Positions 24,661 to 34,949 are shown, numbered from the stretch's first letter. The stretch is 64,000 nucleotides of DNA from Litoditis marina (GCA_964036275.1 CAXIWQ010000197.1:1-64000), one strand, 5' to 3'. The notes: generated by a model from the letters alone, not told the origin. A program made the numbers and translations.

Positions 24661-25281
24661 AGAAAAACAGAAGAAGAAGTCCGGTCACGTGATAACGAGT
24701 TGAAGCAAGCCAAAAAGCTACGTGCTGTTTGACCTCCACGATTGGCGTGGGAACTAAGAAACGATTGCCGGACAACTTCAAACTGCACAAAGCTTCTGTT
24801 TCATCCAATGGCAGATACCATTTGTTACGACTTCAACGGCTGTCTACGTTCGGATTGACACACTTCTAGCATAGAAATAAGCAGAACATATATTATAGAT
24901 AGATGATAGTCAGAGTGATGAGAGGAAGCAAAGTTGATCAATGGACTGGTATGTTGTCTTCTTGTTCTTCTAGTAGCTCGATGTTGAATGTTCCATATCT
25001 TCTCCAATTTTGGTACTCGGCTGACTGATAGGCTGTTCTACCAGATGTACATATATTCATTCAAACTTGGCGTCGAGGTTTTGGTCTAAAATGACTTCGA
25101 GGGTGAGAAATGGTTCCACATGGCTTTTCGGCTAACCAATACTAATTGATAGGCGACTGATAAATGAGTATATGTTAACGATACGATTTTCATGATGTAA
25201 TATTTCTGATGATTTAAGCAAATCTCACCGCCTCGGCTCAAAACATAAACCGTTTCATTAAGCGTTCGACACCATGGTTAA

Positions 25282-26190
25282 AATCACGTCTAGTTTGTTG
25301 GCTGACTTGATATATGGCTTGAAGTGGGCGTTAGAAAGTAACACGTCTGTAGTTCCTGGCAGGGTCATGAACACGACTATTCACGTATCACTCGTTTAAT
25401 ATGCGTTCGTGAAGACGTACATAATCACGTCTACTTTGTCGGCTATACCGTGGAATAGTTGTCGAAAATTAACAGGTAACGTATTACTCGATAGGGTCGT
25501 GAAAACGACTATATATGTCATTTCACGGATGAACACGGCGATTATGTGCTGATGTCAAACGGATCTCAAAAATGTGTTCAATACGTCTTGTTCAGTTCTT
25601 TTTGTTTCGTCCAAGTTTCCGGCTGGTTTGTATGTTAATGGAGTGGTTTAACGAAATAATCTTTTGACTAATTCAATGCTGGTCAACGAAATATCTGATT
25701 TCTACGATGTTATTCGAAACCGTATGACTAAACAGTGAACAGTTATCGTTCGTTGATGATTACTCATGCATTATTCGATAACGATATTTTGCTCATCATG
25801 ACAATGTAGAACTTATGTTTTCGGGCAACAAGTGCTCACTTTCTGGCTTCCCGGGCATGCACTGCAAATCGTTCATCATACGTCTGAAATGGCGTTCATT
25901 ATTACGTTTATTCACAATCACGGTTATGGCGTGTAGTAGGCGTTAGTGGTAACACGTCACGTTTTTCTCAATGAGATCATGAAAACGACTACATACGTTT
26001 CTTCTGATAAACACGAGAATTTAGTGCTCATATGACGGATCTAGTGAAAATATTCAACACGTCTTGTATAGTGCCAGCTTTGGTAACGTCTGAGTTTGGC
26101 GGCTGGTTGCAAAATGATGAATTCGATGAACGAGATAATCTTTTGTGGTTGATCGAGATAACATTCTGACCAATATAATGGATGGATGAG
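25282..26190. repeat. Diverged internal repeats in the element interior
   Basis: AATCACGTCTAGTTTGTTGG (25282) and AATCACGTCTACTTTGTCGG (25423) start two related segments. Each reaches a GGTCRTGAAMACGACTA motif near 25361 and 25495. A third copy has GATCATGAAAACGACTAC near 25974. A longer match of about 476-479 bp offset links CGGATCT...TTCAATACGTCTTGT (25560) with CGGATCT...TTCAACACGTCTTGT (26036), and also the downstream motifs CGGCTGGTT and GATAATCTTTTG/AATAATCTTTTG. The repeats are old relative to the terminal repeats, since the copies differ at many sites. Confidence 0.65.
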
Positions 26191-27989
26191 CTGACAATTA
26201 CATACGTTTCTTGGATTTGATTTGATAAACGGCTAACTCTGCTACATGTCGCAATGTTTCAAGTACATAAGATTAGTTCTCAACGCTAACCTTTGCAGAA
26301 GTTTTTACGATTTACGGTTTCCACGACTTTTGATTACGGCATATTGATGGAATATGTAGTCGTTATAACGGTTAGTCACTTCACGTACGATGTATGTGAA
26401 CGACGCATGACTATTGACTACTTCTCAGAATGATGTCTTAATAGATCTGATGTGCAATATACCATATATTAACATGCTTACTACGTCTGCCAGAAAACGA
26501 AAGTTCACGATTTACCAAATCATGTTGCGACTACGACTTGAACTTAGTTTGTTACAACGAAATTGGTGAAAAATGTTCCACTTTCCAGGTTGAAGCACCA
26601 AAACACTTTGTACGTCTTGTGTAACAACTGTGTGCACTTCATGCCAAGACTATGGAACGGCTATCGTTATTATGATCAATCTAAAACACATTAGAAACGA
26701 ACTTTGATTATACGAATTGTTTATGATATACATGCGCTTTGACAAAAAGGCTGCGAAAATCAAACGAACAAACTGTTGTTATCTATTGACGGTTTCGAAA
26801 AATGTATTTTTTTTTCATTTTCGTAATAACTACGGCTTTATGTAATCAACAAAAGTGAAATGAAACGGCTTGAATATTTTGAACTTGAAATGTCTACTTG
26901 GCTAAATGACTATCTACGTGTTTACGACTAAATTCACAACACTATGTGCAATACTTGCTTGCGTACATCAGTTTATGCTCAAAAACGAATAATTCTGAAC
27001 ATGACATTATGGGTGAGATAATATTTGCAAGATATACCTTTTGGTTGTCGAATTCGCTTGTAGTTTGGTCAGAGTGGCGTTTAGTCGTTATTCCAGCACA
27101 TGATCCCATTCGTATTTCCATTTGCTCCGATTTGTTCGATAATCAGTAGAGAATATTGCTGGACGACGGCAGTGGATTACATGTTGAAACTCTCACGTAT
27201 GTACGAATGATCAAAATTCAACATTGTGTTGCACGGGTAGATACGCATGCGCTTGTCATGAATTACCTGTAATATGGCTTTTAGCGGCATGTTTGAAGTA
27301 CGCGAATAAACTTATGCGGCTGTCAATAACGAATTAAATACGGTGACGACAGTACGGCTTTGTAGACATGTTTCGGAATCAGGTACGCATCATCGAATGT
27401 CTGTGGATCTGCGAATGGTATGAAACGGAATGATAGTACGGATAATCGGTAAGTACTAGTACCAGTGATACCAAATTTTTGAATGGTAACGTATATGAAA
27501 CACGATTTAATTACTATTCGATTGAAATTGAACTATCGAAGCTCAATCGGGATCAATATACATGGATTATCAGAATCTTTCACTCTACGAATGAGAACGA
27601 TGTTGAGTGAAATGTTAACGAAATATAACGTTGGAAATGTATTGCATGTTGTAAAATATACGTAACGAGTTGAGCTACAATAGCACGGAAACCAATGAGG
27701 TTTGGCTGTCTCCCTTTGTAGGGAAACTTTCCGCCGTAAACAATTTGGATTTCCTCCGAAGTAGCAGTTTACTGTACTACTCAATGCACAAGTTCTCCTC
27801 ATTGTGCTGCAGACCACGAGATTCTAACCAATATCTCGTGCGAGTTCCATCTGCTGAGACTCTACGTTTTTGCAGAAGATCAGACGAGGGGCCTATTCTC
27901 GTTCATCACAAACATAGTACGAAATGATGCACCCTCACTACGTACATGAATAGACGATTTCCAATGCAAACGCGTAGGATGATGTATGC

Positions 27990-28070
27990 CTAGGACCGGG
28001 ACCCGTACCCGGCTTTGTTCAAAATCACTCCTTCTCTCGGCCCACCTGACCGCGTTGTAGCTGCTCATTT
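27990..28070 (-). mobile_element. Possible decayed tRNA-like SINE remnant
   Basis: Read on the minus strand, this stretch has GGGCCGAGAGA (about 28033-28043), resembling an A box with one extra G. About 30 bp later it has GGGTACGGGTCCC (27998-28010), a weak B box. It is distinct from the SINE in satellite B. The match is poor and there is no tail or duplication, so this is tentative. Confidence 0.3.
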
Positions 28071-28196
28071 AACGTTCAATTACGACTGTGCTTTTGATTA
28101 TTCAACGGATCAGTAACGAATAGAGAAAACATGAGTTAAGGATGAAGTAGAGATGACGATTGGCTGCCCATGGTTCTTTATTAGCCGATGCACCAC

Positions 28197-28704
28197 TGTT
28201 CGGAACTGGGTGTAGTTCCTATTCCCCCTTTATGCTCATTGCCACACGATTTCTCTAATGTTCATGATTCTCTATATCTTGACTAACGTTCACCAACATC
28301 TTGACCCGATAGAAGGATCTCCCAGATAATACATGTATAGTGAATATGATCGAGTCCATAGAACATAACAATGTGGATAAGTCAGTCTTTATATCGCAAT
28401 ACAGAGTTATACAAATAATATAGGATGATAGAAAGGTGCGAGACTAAATACATAGGAGAGAGAGAGATAACAGATAACTAGTAGTGCCACATGGTTTGGG
28501 TAAGTTACGGATTACGGCTTGTTCTCGTCTACTTACGATTTGTGTTCTATTACGACTCAACCTTCCCAGACAGTCGCATTGAAGCGAAGTGATGCTTACT
28601 GCCACGAGTTGGCGCGATTGCGTGGTACGTGCGCGTGAGTGATATGCTAATCCGCACTCTATGTTAAGCAGCGTACCACGTATTGAATATCGCAGTCTGC
28701 GATA
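28197..28704. repeat. Right terminal direct repeat (LTR-like) of the 4612-bp element
   Basis: The 508-bp copy of 24093-24600, with no difference found by eye. It ends GCGATA at 28704 and is followed at once by the CAGGT target duplication. The sequence just upstream (TTAGCCGATGCACCAC) is not purine-rich. Confidence 0.9.
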
Positions 28705-28709
28705 CAGGT
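28705..28709 (+). repeat. Target-site duplication CAGGT (right)
   Basis: Second copy of the 5-bp duplication flanking the 4612-bp element; satellite B resumes in phase from here. Confidence 0.9.
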
Positions 28710-29365
28710 TGTCCACTTTTTGTCCCGAGGTAATGTTTTCAACATCCTTGAGGACAAAAGGTGGACAGATTGTCCAGTTGGTTTCCTGAAGACAAAAAGT
28801 AAACAGGTTGTCCAATTTTTGTCCCGAGGAAATGTTTTCAACATCCTTGAGGACAAAAAGTGGACAGATTGTCCAATTTTTGTCCCGAGGTAATGTTTTC
28901 AACATCCTTGAGGACAAAAGATGGACATATTGTCCAGTTGGTTTCCTGAAGACAAAAAGTAAACAGGTTGTCCAATTTTTGTCCCGAAGAAATGTTTTCA
29001 ACATCCTTGGGGACAGAAAGTGGACAGATTGTCCAATTTTTGTCCCAAGGTAATGTTTTCAACATCCTTGAGGACAAAAGGTGGACAGATTGTCCAGTTG
29101 GTTTCCTGAAGACAAAAAGTGAACAGGTCGTCCAATTTTTGTCCCGAGGAAATGTTTTCAACATCCTTGAGGACAAAAAGTGAACAGATTGTCCAATTTT
29201 TGTCCCGAGGTAATGTTTTCAACATCCTTGAGGACAAAAGGTGGGCAGATTGTCCAGTCCAGTTGGTTTCCTGAAGACAAAAAATAAACAGGTTGTCCAA
29301 TTTTTGTCCCGAGGAAAGTTTTTCAATATCCTTGAGGACAAAAAGTGGACAGATTGTCCAGTTTG
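28705..29365. repeat. Satellite B, third block
   Basis: Nearly identical to 22611-23270, with a few single-base differences (for example AAAGTGGACAG here against AAAGTAGACAG at 22926, and one A more in the AAAAAGTGAAC run). It is the second copy of a duplicated unit of about 1.48 kb that includes the SINE. Confidence 0.9.
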
Positions 29366-29601
29366 GCCGAGTGGTCAAGTGGTTAGCGTTCGGCTGTCGC
29401 TCCACAGACCTGGGTTCGATCCCCGCTCGCCGCGGTATCTGTCTGGCGGACCGCATGAGCTGGTTACAAAGCTCACCCATGCCTATCTCCACCCCTCTAC
29501 GGACAGTCCTTCTACGGTTATTATATGATTTGTGTGTGATTATGTAATTTTCTCAATAAAGCACACGGCTGAAATAGTTGCCGTAAAAGATTATTATTAT
29601 A
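29366..29601 (+). mobile_element. tRNA-derived SINE, copy 2
   Basis: 236 bp, almost identical to copy 1 (CACCCCTCTA here, CACCACTCTA there), with the same satellite flanks, including the rare TTTCCTAAAG on the right. A box TGGCCGAGTGG at 29364-29374, B box GGTTCGATCCC at 29413-29423, AATAAA and ATT tail present. Copies 1 and 2 lie about 1478 bp apart once the 4612-bp element and its duplication are discounted. The copy arose by segmental duplication, not by an independent insertion. Confidence 0.85.
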
Positions 29602-32186
29602 TTGTTTCCTAAAGACAAAAAGTAAACAGGTTGTCCAATTTTTGTCCCGAGGAAATGTTTTCAACATCCTTGAGGACAAAAGGTGGACAGATTGTCCAGT
29701 TGGTTTCCTGAAGACAAAAATTAAACAAGTTGTCCAATTTTTGTCCCGAGGAAATGTTTTCAACATCCTTGAGGACAAAAAGTGGACAGATTGTCCAGTT
29801 TGTTTCTTGAAGACAAAAAGTAAACAGGTTGTCCACTTTTTGTCCCGAGGTAATGTTTTCAACATCCTTGAGGACAAAAGGTGGACAGATTGTCCAGTTG
29901 GTTTCCTGAAGACAAAAAGTAAACAGGTTGTCCAATTTTTGTCCCGAGGAAATGTTTTCAACATCCTTGAGGACAAAAAGTGGACAGATTGTCCAATGTT
30001 TGTCCCGAGGTAATGTTTTCAACATCCTTGAGGACAAAAGATGGACAGATTGTCCAGTTGGTTTCCTGAAGACAAAAAGTAAACAGGTTGTCCAATTTTT
30101 GTCCCGAAGAAATGTTTTCAACATCCTTGGGGACAGAAAGTGGACAGATTGTCCAATTTTTGTCCCAAGGTAATGTTTTCAACATCCTTGAGGACAAAAG
30201 GTGGACAGATTGTCCAGTTGGTTTCCTGAAGACAAAAAGTAAACAGGTTGTCCAATTTTTGTCCCGAAGAAATGTTTTCAACATCCTTGGGGACAGAAAG
30301 TGGACAGATTGTCCAATTTTTGTACCAAGGTAATGTTTTCAACATCCTTGAGGACAAAAGGTGGACAGATTGTCCAGTTGGTTTCCTGAAGACAAAAAGT
30401 GAACAGGTCGTCCAATTTTTGTCCCGAGGAAATGTTTTCAACATCCTTGAGAACAAAAAGTGAACAGATTGTCCAATTTTTGTCCCGAGGTAATGTTTTC
30501 AACATCCTTGAGGACAAAAGGTGGGCAGATTGTCCAGTCCAGTTGGTTTCCTGAAGACAAAAAGTAAACAGGTTGTCCAATTTTTGTCCCGAGGAAATGT
30601 TTTCAACATCCTTGAGGACAAAAAGTGGACAGATTGTCCAATTTTTGTCTCGAGGTAATGTTTTCAACATCCTTGAGGACAAAAGGTGGGCAGATTGTCC
30701 AGTCCAGTTGGTTTCCTGAAGACAAAAAGTAAACAGGTTGTCCAATTTTTGTCCCGAGGAAATGTTTCCAACATCCTTGAGGACAAAAAGTGGACAGATT
30801 GTCCAGTTTGTTTCCTGAAGACAAAAAGTAAACAGGTTGTCCACTTTTTGTCCCGAGGTAATGTTTTCAACATCCTTGAGGACAAAAAGTGGACAGATTG
30901 TCCAGTTTGTTTCCTGAAGACAAAAAGTAAACAGGTTGTCCAATTTTTGTCCCGAGGAAAGTTTTTCAATATCCTTGAGGACAAAAAGTGGACAGATTGT
31001 CCAGTTTGTTTCCTGAAGACAAAGAGTTAACAGGTTGTCCAATTTTTGTCCTGAGGAATCTTTTTCGAGATCCTTGAGGACAAAAGGTGGACAGATTGTC
31101 CAGTTTGTTTCCTGAAGACAAAAAGTAAACAGGTTGTCCAATTTTTGTCCCGAGGAAAGTTTTTCAATATCCTTGAGGACAAAAAGTGGACAGATTGTCC
31201 AGTTTGTTTCCTGAAGACAAACAGTTAACATGTTGTCCAATTTTTGTCCCGAGGAAAGTTTTTCAATATCCTTGAGGACAAAAAGTGGACAGATTGTCCA
31301 GTTTGTTTCCTGAAGACAAAAATTAAACAAGTTGTCCAATTTTTGTCCCGAGGAAATGTTTTCAACATCCTTGAGGACAAAAAGTGGACATATTGTCCAG
31401 TTTGTTTCTTGAAGACAAAAAGTAAACAGGTTGTCCACTTTTTGTCCCGAGGTAATGTTTTCAACATCCTTGAGGACAAAAGGTGGACAGATTGTCCAGT
31501 TGGTTTCCTGAAGACAAAAAGTAAACAGGTTTTCCAATTTTTGTCCCGAGGTAATGTTTTCAACATCCTTGAGGACAAAAGATGGACAGATTGTCCAGTT
31601 GGTTTCCTGAAGACAAAAAGTAAACAGGTTGTCCAATTTTTGTCCCGAAGAAATGTTTTCAACATCCTTGGGGACAGAAAGTGGACAGATTGTCCAATTT
31701 TTGTCCCAAGGTAATGTTTTCAACATCCTTGAGGACAAAAGGTGGACAGATTGTCCAGTTGGTTTCCTGAAGACAAAAAGTAAACAGGTTGTCCAATTTT
31801 TGTCCCGAAGAATTGTTTTCAACATCCTTGGGGACAGAAAGTGGACAGATTGTCCAATTTTTGTCCCAAGGTAATGTTTTCAACATCCTTGAGGACAAAA
31901 GGTGGACAGATTGTCGAGTTGGTTTCCTGAAGACAAAAAGTGAACAGGTCGTCCAATTTTTGTCCCGAGGAAATGTTTTCAACATCCTTGAGGACAAAAA
32001 GTGAACAGATTGTCCAATTTTTGTCCCGAGGTAATGTTTTCAACATCCTTGAGGACAAAAGGTGGGCAGATTGTCCAGTCCAGTTGGTTTCCTGAAGACA
32101 AAAAGTAAACAGGTTGTCCAATTTTTGTCCCGAGGAAAGTTTTTCAATATCCTTGAGGACAAAAAGTGGACAGCTCGTCCAGTTTG
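29602..32186. repeat. Satellite B, longest uninterrupted block
   Basis: About 2.6 kb between SINE copies 2 and 3. It holds successive 160-bp composites (landmarks repeating at 30088 and 30248, and at 31629 and 31789). It also holds a run of 99-bp composites around 30690-31330, where the minus strand stays open for 515 codons (30278-31825). That ORF is a 33-residue repeat created by the 99-bp period and is not annotated as a gene. Confidence 0.9.
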
Positions 32187-32234
32187 GCCGAGTGGTCAAG
32201 TGGTTAGCGTTCGGCTGTCGCTCCACAGACCTGG
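32187..32234 (+). mobile_element. tRNA-derived SINE, copy 3, 5' part
   Basis: The first 48 bp of the SINE with the A box at 32185-32195, cut inside the tRNA-like head at CAGACCTGG by the 1738-bp element. The rest resumes at 33978. The satellite flank just upstream reads CAGCTCGTCC instead of CAGATTGTCC. Confidence 0.85.
32230..32234 (+). repeat. Target-site duplication CCTGG (left)
   Basis: CCTGG precedes the element and recurs at 33973-33977. Deleting the element with one CCTGG restores the SINE reading CAGACCTGGG seen in the other three copies. Confidence 0.88.
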
Positions 32235-32275
32235 CGCTGTAGCAATCCCTCCAAAACTGGCGATATCTCGTGAGT

Positions 32276-32304
32276 GAACCTCGTGAGGTCTACTCACGAG
32301 GTTC
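32276..32304. repeat. Perfect 12-bp hairpin in the left subterminal region
   Basis: GAACCTCGTGAG (32276-32287) is the exact reverse complement of CTCACGAGGTTC (32293-32304), with the 5-nt loop GTCTA. Confidence 0.9.
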
Positions 32305-32313
32305 ACGAGGAAC

Positions 32314-32330
32314 TGACGAGCTCCTCGTCA
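32314..32330. repeat. Second hairpin in the left subterminal region
   Basis: TGACGAG pairs exactly with CTCGTCA around a 3-nt loop CTC. Confidence 0.85.
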
Positions 32331-32594
32331 GCTCACCAGTTTTTCAATCAATACTTAATTTTTTCCCACTGAATTTTAGAGTGAGAGCAAACTATATTTA
32401 CCAAATGTTGCCTACTCAACAAAACTAAATATATGAGGCCGAGATTTTCGAACATCTCACACATACTAGCACAAACATACGTTTATGAAAATTATCTGTA
32501 GGAGAAATATAGATGCTACAATTTAAGAGGAAACCCCGATTTGACGCATTTCTTCAAATTTTCCATGGATACAACGTATGTAGTACTCGAACTA

Positions 32595-32805
32595 CAATTC
32601 AAATAATCAATTTGAAAAACTAATTTGAAAAATTCTTATTGAAATTTTTCAGTATGAATAATTTTTCTATAAATTTTGCATTTTGAATAATTTCTATAGG
32701 AATAATCAATAACAAGAATGAATATTCACAACTGTAGTTGCACCTTGAACTATGAACAATTTCCTTACGAATTGTTTAAGTATTGGTTGAAGTATTTGAA
32801 AAAAA
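32595..32805. other. AT-rich middle of the TIR element
   Basis: Low-complexity AT-rich DNA with repeated AATTTGAAAA, AATTTTT and AATAATTT motifs. On the minus strand a run of T (plus-strand A run near 32800) follows the tRNA-like B box and could act as a Pol III terminator. No coding region is seen. Confidence 0.5.
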
Positions 32806-32809
32806 TTCC

Positions 32810-32877
32810 ACTGGAGGATTGGAACCTGCGACCTAAGTCTAGTAGTCCGACTCACTAGCCTCTGTGCTATTTTGACA
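32810..32877 (-). other. tRNA-like sequence (pseudogene or SINE head) inside the TIR element
   Basis: On the minus strand TAGCACAGAGG (32859-32869) fits the A box TRGYNNANNNG. GGTTCCAATCC (32816-32826) fits the B box with one change, 32 bp downstream. Between them AGTC and GACT can pair as part of an anticodon-like arm. The expected acceptor halves do not pair, so this is not a working tRNA gene. A T run about 15 bp after the B box may stop Pol III. It could be the head of a second, unrelated SINE captured by the element. Confidence 0.55.
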
Positions 32878-33779
32878 CATTTGTAAATGATGTAGGAGGC
32901 GTGATATACAGGTTGATGCGGCATTTACATTTTTGAGAAATGTCAACAAGTCTCAAGGCAAAAGAGTAGTTTTACCTAAGCTCTTAGAATACATTCACTA
33001 CCATAAAAAACCGAAAACCGTAAATCTCAAAACTGACTTTCTGTACAATTTGCTACATGATCAAAAAGGACATGAAAAAAACGAACCTAAGTGAAAATGA
33101 ACAAATTGAAATGAACACTCTTTTATTCATTGAATACCCTTTTACAGTAACACCAAACAACTATCAAAATATTTCGAGTTTACATTCACACTCTTGCAAA
33201 CTTCAAACTGTGACTTATGTTGTTCCAACCATATCCCGAGCTGAAAATATGTCATTTGAGGTATTTTGAGATATACCCAGCAAAATTTGTATGGAAAAAA
33301 AGAGAAATGGAAAACAACAATTTGAGAGGGAAATGCACAATCTAATCTCGCTTGATAACCATGATTAGCGACAAAAATTTACCAGTTTTGTTTGCATTCA
33401 GAGTTTGCAAGACAAATAAATTGCGTAAGCAAGGTGATTATGCTAATTTGGACTACTTCAAAACAATATTGATGATAATACCATCGAAAGTAAGTAATTC
33501 GGAGAACTTACATTCTTTGAAATCTATTTATACCTAATTACATTCGAACTGCGTAAAAATAATTGACCGAAACATACTATTTGAGAAAAAGTACGTTAAA
33601 TGAAACAAAAAAGTAGTTTAGTAGTGCGAATTACCGAACACAACAATGAGAAATTTCAACATGAAAGGGAAAAGGAAGCTGATTGCCACCTCACCAGCAC
33701 CAACAAAACGTGGTCTCCGTTGATTTGATCGTGTGGCGCTTTTTGCCCCTCTGTCCTCTCTGAATAGCACACTCTCTCG

Positions 33780-33954
33780 CTGCTGCGCACCTCGCCAGCT
33801 TACTGGTCAGCGGAACTGCGCGTCAAAAGTTGGTGAGCTACTTCCCAAGTAGCTGACCAGTTCTCAAATTTACAATGGTTAAGCATAGTAACCTCATGAG
33901 GTAAGCTCGTGAGGTAGCTGGTGAGTTAGCTCATGAGGTGACCTCACGAGGTAT
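33780..33954. repeat. Right subterminal palindrome cluster of the TIR element
   Basis: Motifs CTCATGAG, CTCGTGAG, CTCATGAG and CTCACGAG follow each other in the last 70 bp (33893-33950), with AGCTGGTGAG and AGCTGACCAG nearby. CGTGAGGT and ACCTCACG form an 8-bp inverted repeat. The same octamers occur near the left end, so they are likely recognition sites or structural elements of the terminus (inference). Confidence 0.7.
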
Positions 33955-33972
33955 GGGAGGATTGCTACAGCG

Positions 33973-33977
33973 CCTGG
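33973..33977 (+). repeat. Target-site duplication CCTGG (right)
   Basis: Second copy of the 5-bp duplication that flanks the 1738-bp element. Confidence 0.88.
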
Positions 33978-34164
33978 GTGCGATCCCCGCTCGCCGCGGT
34001 ATCTGTCTGGCGGACCGCATGAGCTGGATACAAAGCTCACCCATGCCTATCTCCACCCCTCTACGGACAGTCCTTCTACGGTTGATATATGATTTGTGTT
34101 GACTATGTAATTTTCTCAATAAAGCACACGGCTGAAATAGTTGCCGTAAAAGATTATTATTATA
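33978..34164 (+). mobile_element. tRNA-derived SINE, copy 3, 3' part
   Basis: Continuation of the SINE interrupted at 32234; together the parts give 235 bp. Its B box reads GGTGCGATCCC (33977-33987), with T changed to G against the other copies. One or two bases are lost in GTGTTGACTATG. AATAAA and the ATT tail remain. The right flank is TTTCCTGAAG, as in copy 4. Confidence 0.85.
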
Positions 34165-34949
34165 TTGTTTCCTGAAGACAAAAATTAAACAAGTTGTCCA
34201 ATTTTTGTCCCGAGGAAATGTTTTCAACATCCTTGAGGACAAAAAGTGGACAGATTGTCCAGTTTGTTTCTTGAAGACAAAAAGTAAACAGGTTGTCCAC
34301 TTTTTGTCCCGAGGTAATGTTTTCAACATCCTTGAGGACAAAAGGTGGACAGATTGTCCAGTTGGTTTGATGAAAACAAAAAGTAAACAGGTTGTCCAAT
34401 TTTTGTCCCGAGGAAATGTTTTCAACATCCTTGAGGACAAAAAGTGGACAGATTGTCCAATTTTTGTCCCGAGGTAATGTTTTCAACATCCTTGAGGACA
34501 AAAGATGGACAGATTGTCCAGTTGGTTTCCTGAAGACAAAAAGTAAACAGGTTGTCCAATTTTTGTCCCGAAGAAATGTTTTCAACATCCTTGGGGACAG
34601 AAAGTGAACAGATTGTCCAATTTTTGTCCCAAGGTAATGTTTTCAACATCCTTGAGGACAAAAGGTGGACAGATTGTCCAGTTGGTTTCCTGAAGACAAA
34701 AAGTAAACAGGTTGTCCAATTTTTGTCCCGAGGAAATGTTTTCAACATCCTTGAGGACAAAAAATGGACAGATTGTCCAATTTTTGTCCCGAGGTAATGT
34801 TTTCAACATCCTTGAGGACAAAAGGTGGGCAGATTGTCCAGTCCAGTTGGTTTCCTGAAGACAGAAAGTAAACAGGTTGTCCAATTTTTGTCCCGAGGAA
34901 AGTTTTTCAATATCCTTGAGGACAAAAAGTGGACAGATTGTCCAGTTTG
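34165..34949. repeat. Satellite B, fifth block
   Basis: About 785 bp of mostly 160-bp composites between SINE copies 3 and 4. SINE-to-SINE spacing here is about 1020 bp once the TIR element is discounted. One 38-bp unit is altered (GTTTGATGAAAACAAAAAG near 34365). Confidence 0.9.

Larger units (their letters stand above)
24601..28196. other. Interior of the 4612-bp element, no coding region recognised
   Basis: This 3.6-kb single-copy-looking sequence has no ORF longer than about 95 codons on either strand and no retroviral or transposase motif that I can see. It contains diverged internal repeats (25282-26190) and, near its right end, a tRNA-like remnant on the minus strand (about 27990-28070). 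The rest shows no feature that I can support. Confidence 0.7.
24093..28704. mobile_element. Non-autonomous LTR-retrotransposon-like element (4612 bp, identical 508-bp terminal repeats)
   Basis: Direct repeats of 508 bp (24093-24600 and 28197-28704) flank a 3596-bp interior, and a 5-bp target duplication CAGGT encloses the whole. The two repeats look identical by eye, so the insertion is recent. The interior has only short ORFs (none above about 95 codons) and no recognisable gag, protease, reverse transcriptase or integrase. This fits a large non-autonomous derivative (LARD-like) moved by a partner elsewhere. Oddities: the repeats begin TG but end TA rather than CA. No TGG-type primer-binding site follows the left repeat, and no polypurine tract directly precedes the right one (GATGCACCAC). 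The element could therefore be a retrotransposon with unusual priming or another type of terminal-direct-repeat element. The strand is not determined. Confidence 0.85.
32235..33972. mobile_element. 1738-bp non-autonomous TIR element with palindromic subterminal regions
   Basis: The ends are near-perfect inverted repeats: CGCTGTAGCAATCCCTCC (32235-32252) and GGGAGGATTGCTACAGCG (33955-33972), exact over the outer 14 bp. The element is flanked by a 5-bp duplication CCTGG and sits in SINE copy 3. Both subterminal zones carry clusters of an octamer of the form CTCRYGAG and hairpins (32276-32304, 32314-32330). The middle is AT-rich and has only short ORFs (at most about 72 codons), with no transposase. 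It is therefore a non-autonomous DNA element, MITE- or foldback-like. A 5-bp duplication narrows the superfamily, but I do not recognise the terminal sequence. A tRNA-like sequence lies inside on the minus strand (32810-32877). Confidence 0.82.

Noticed and set aside
24340..28068. Short ORFs (60-99 codons) in the terminal repeats and interior of the 4612-bp element
   Set aside because: They are scattered on both strands and show no gag, protease, reverse transcriptase or integrase motif. Some start or end in the terminal repeats or in satellite B. Their lengths are those expected by chance.
32706..33537. ORFs of 61-72 codons inside the 1738-bp TIR element
   Set aside because: They are short, AT-rich and on both strands, with no transposase DDE/D signature. 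One overlaps the tRNA-like sequence.
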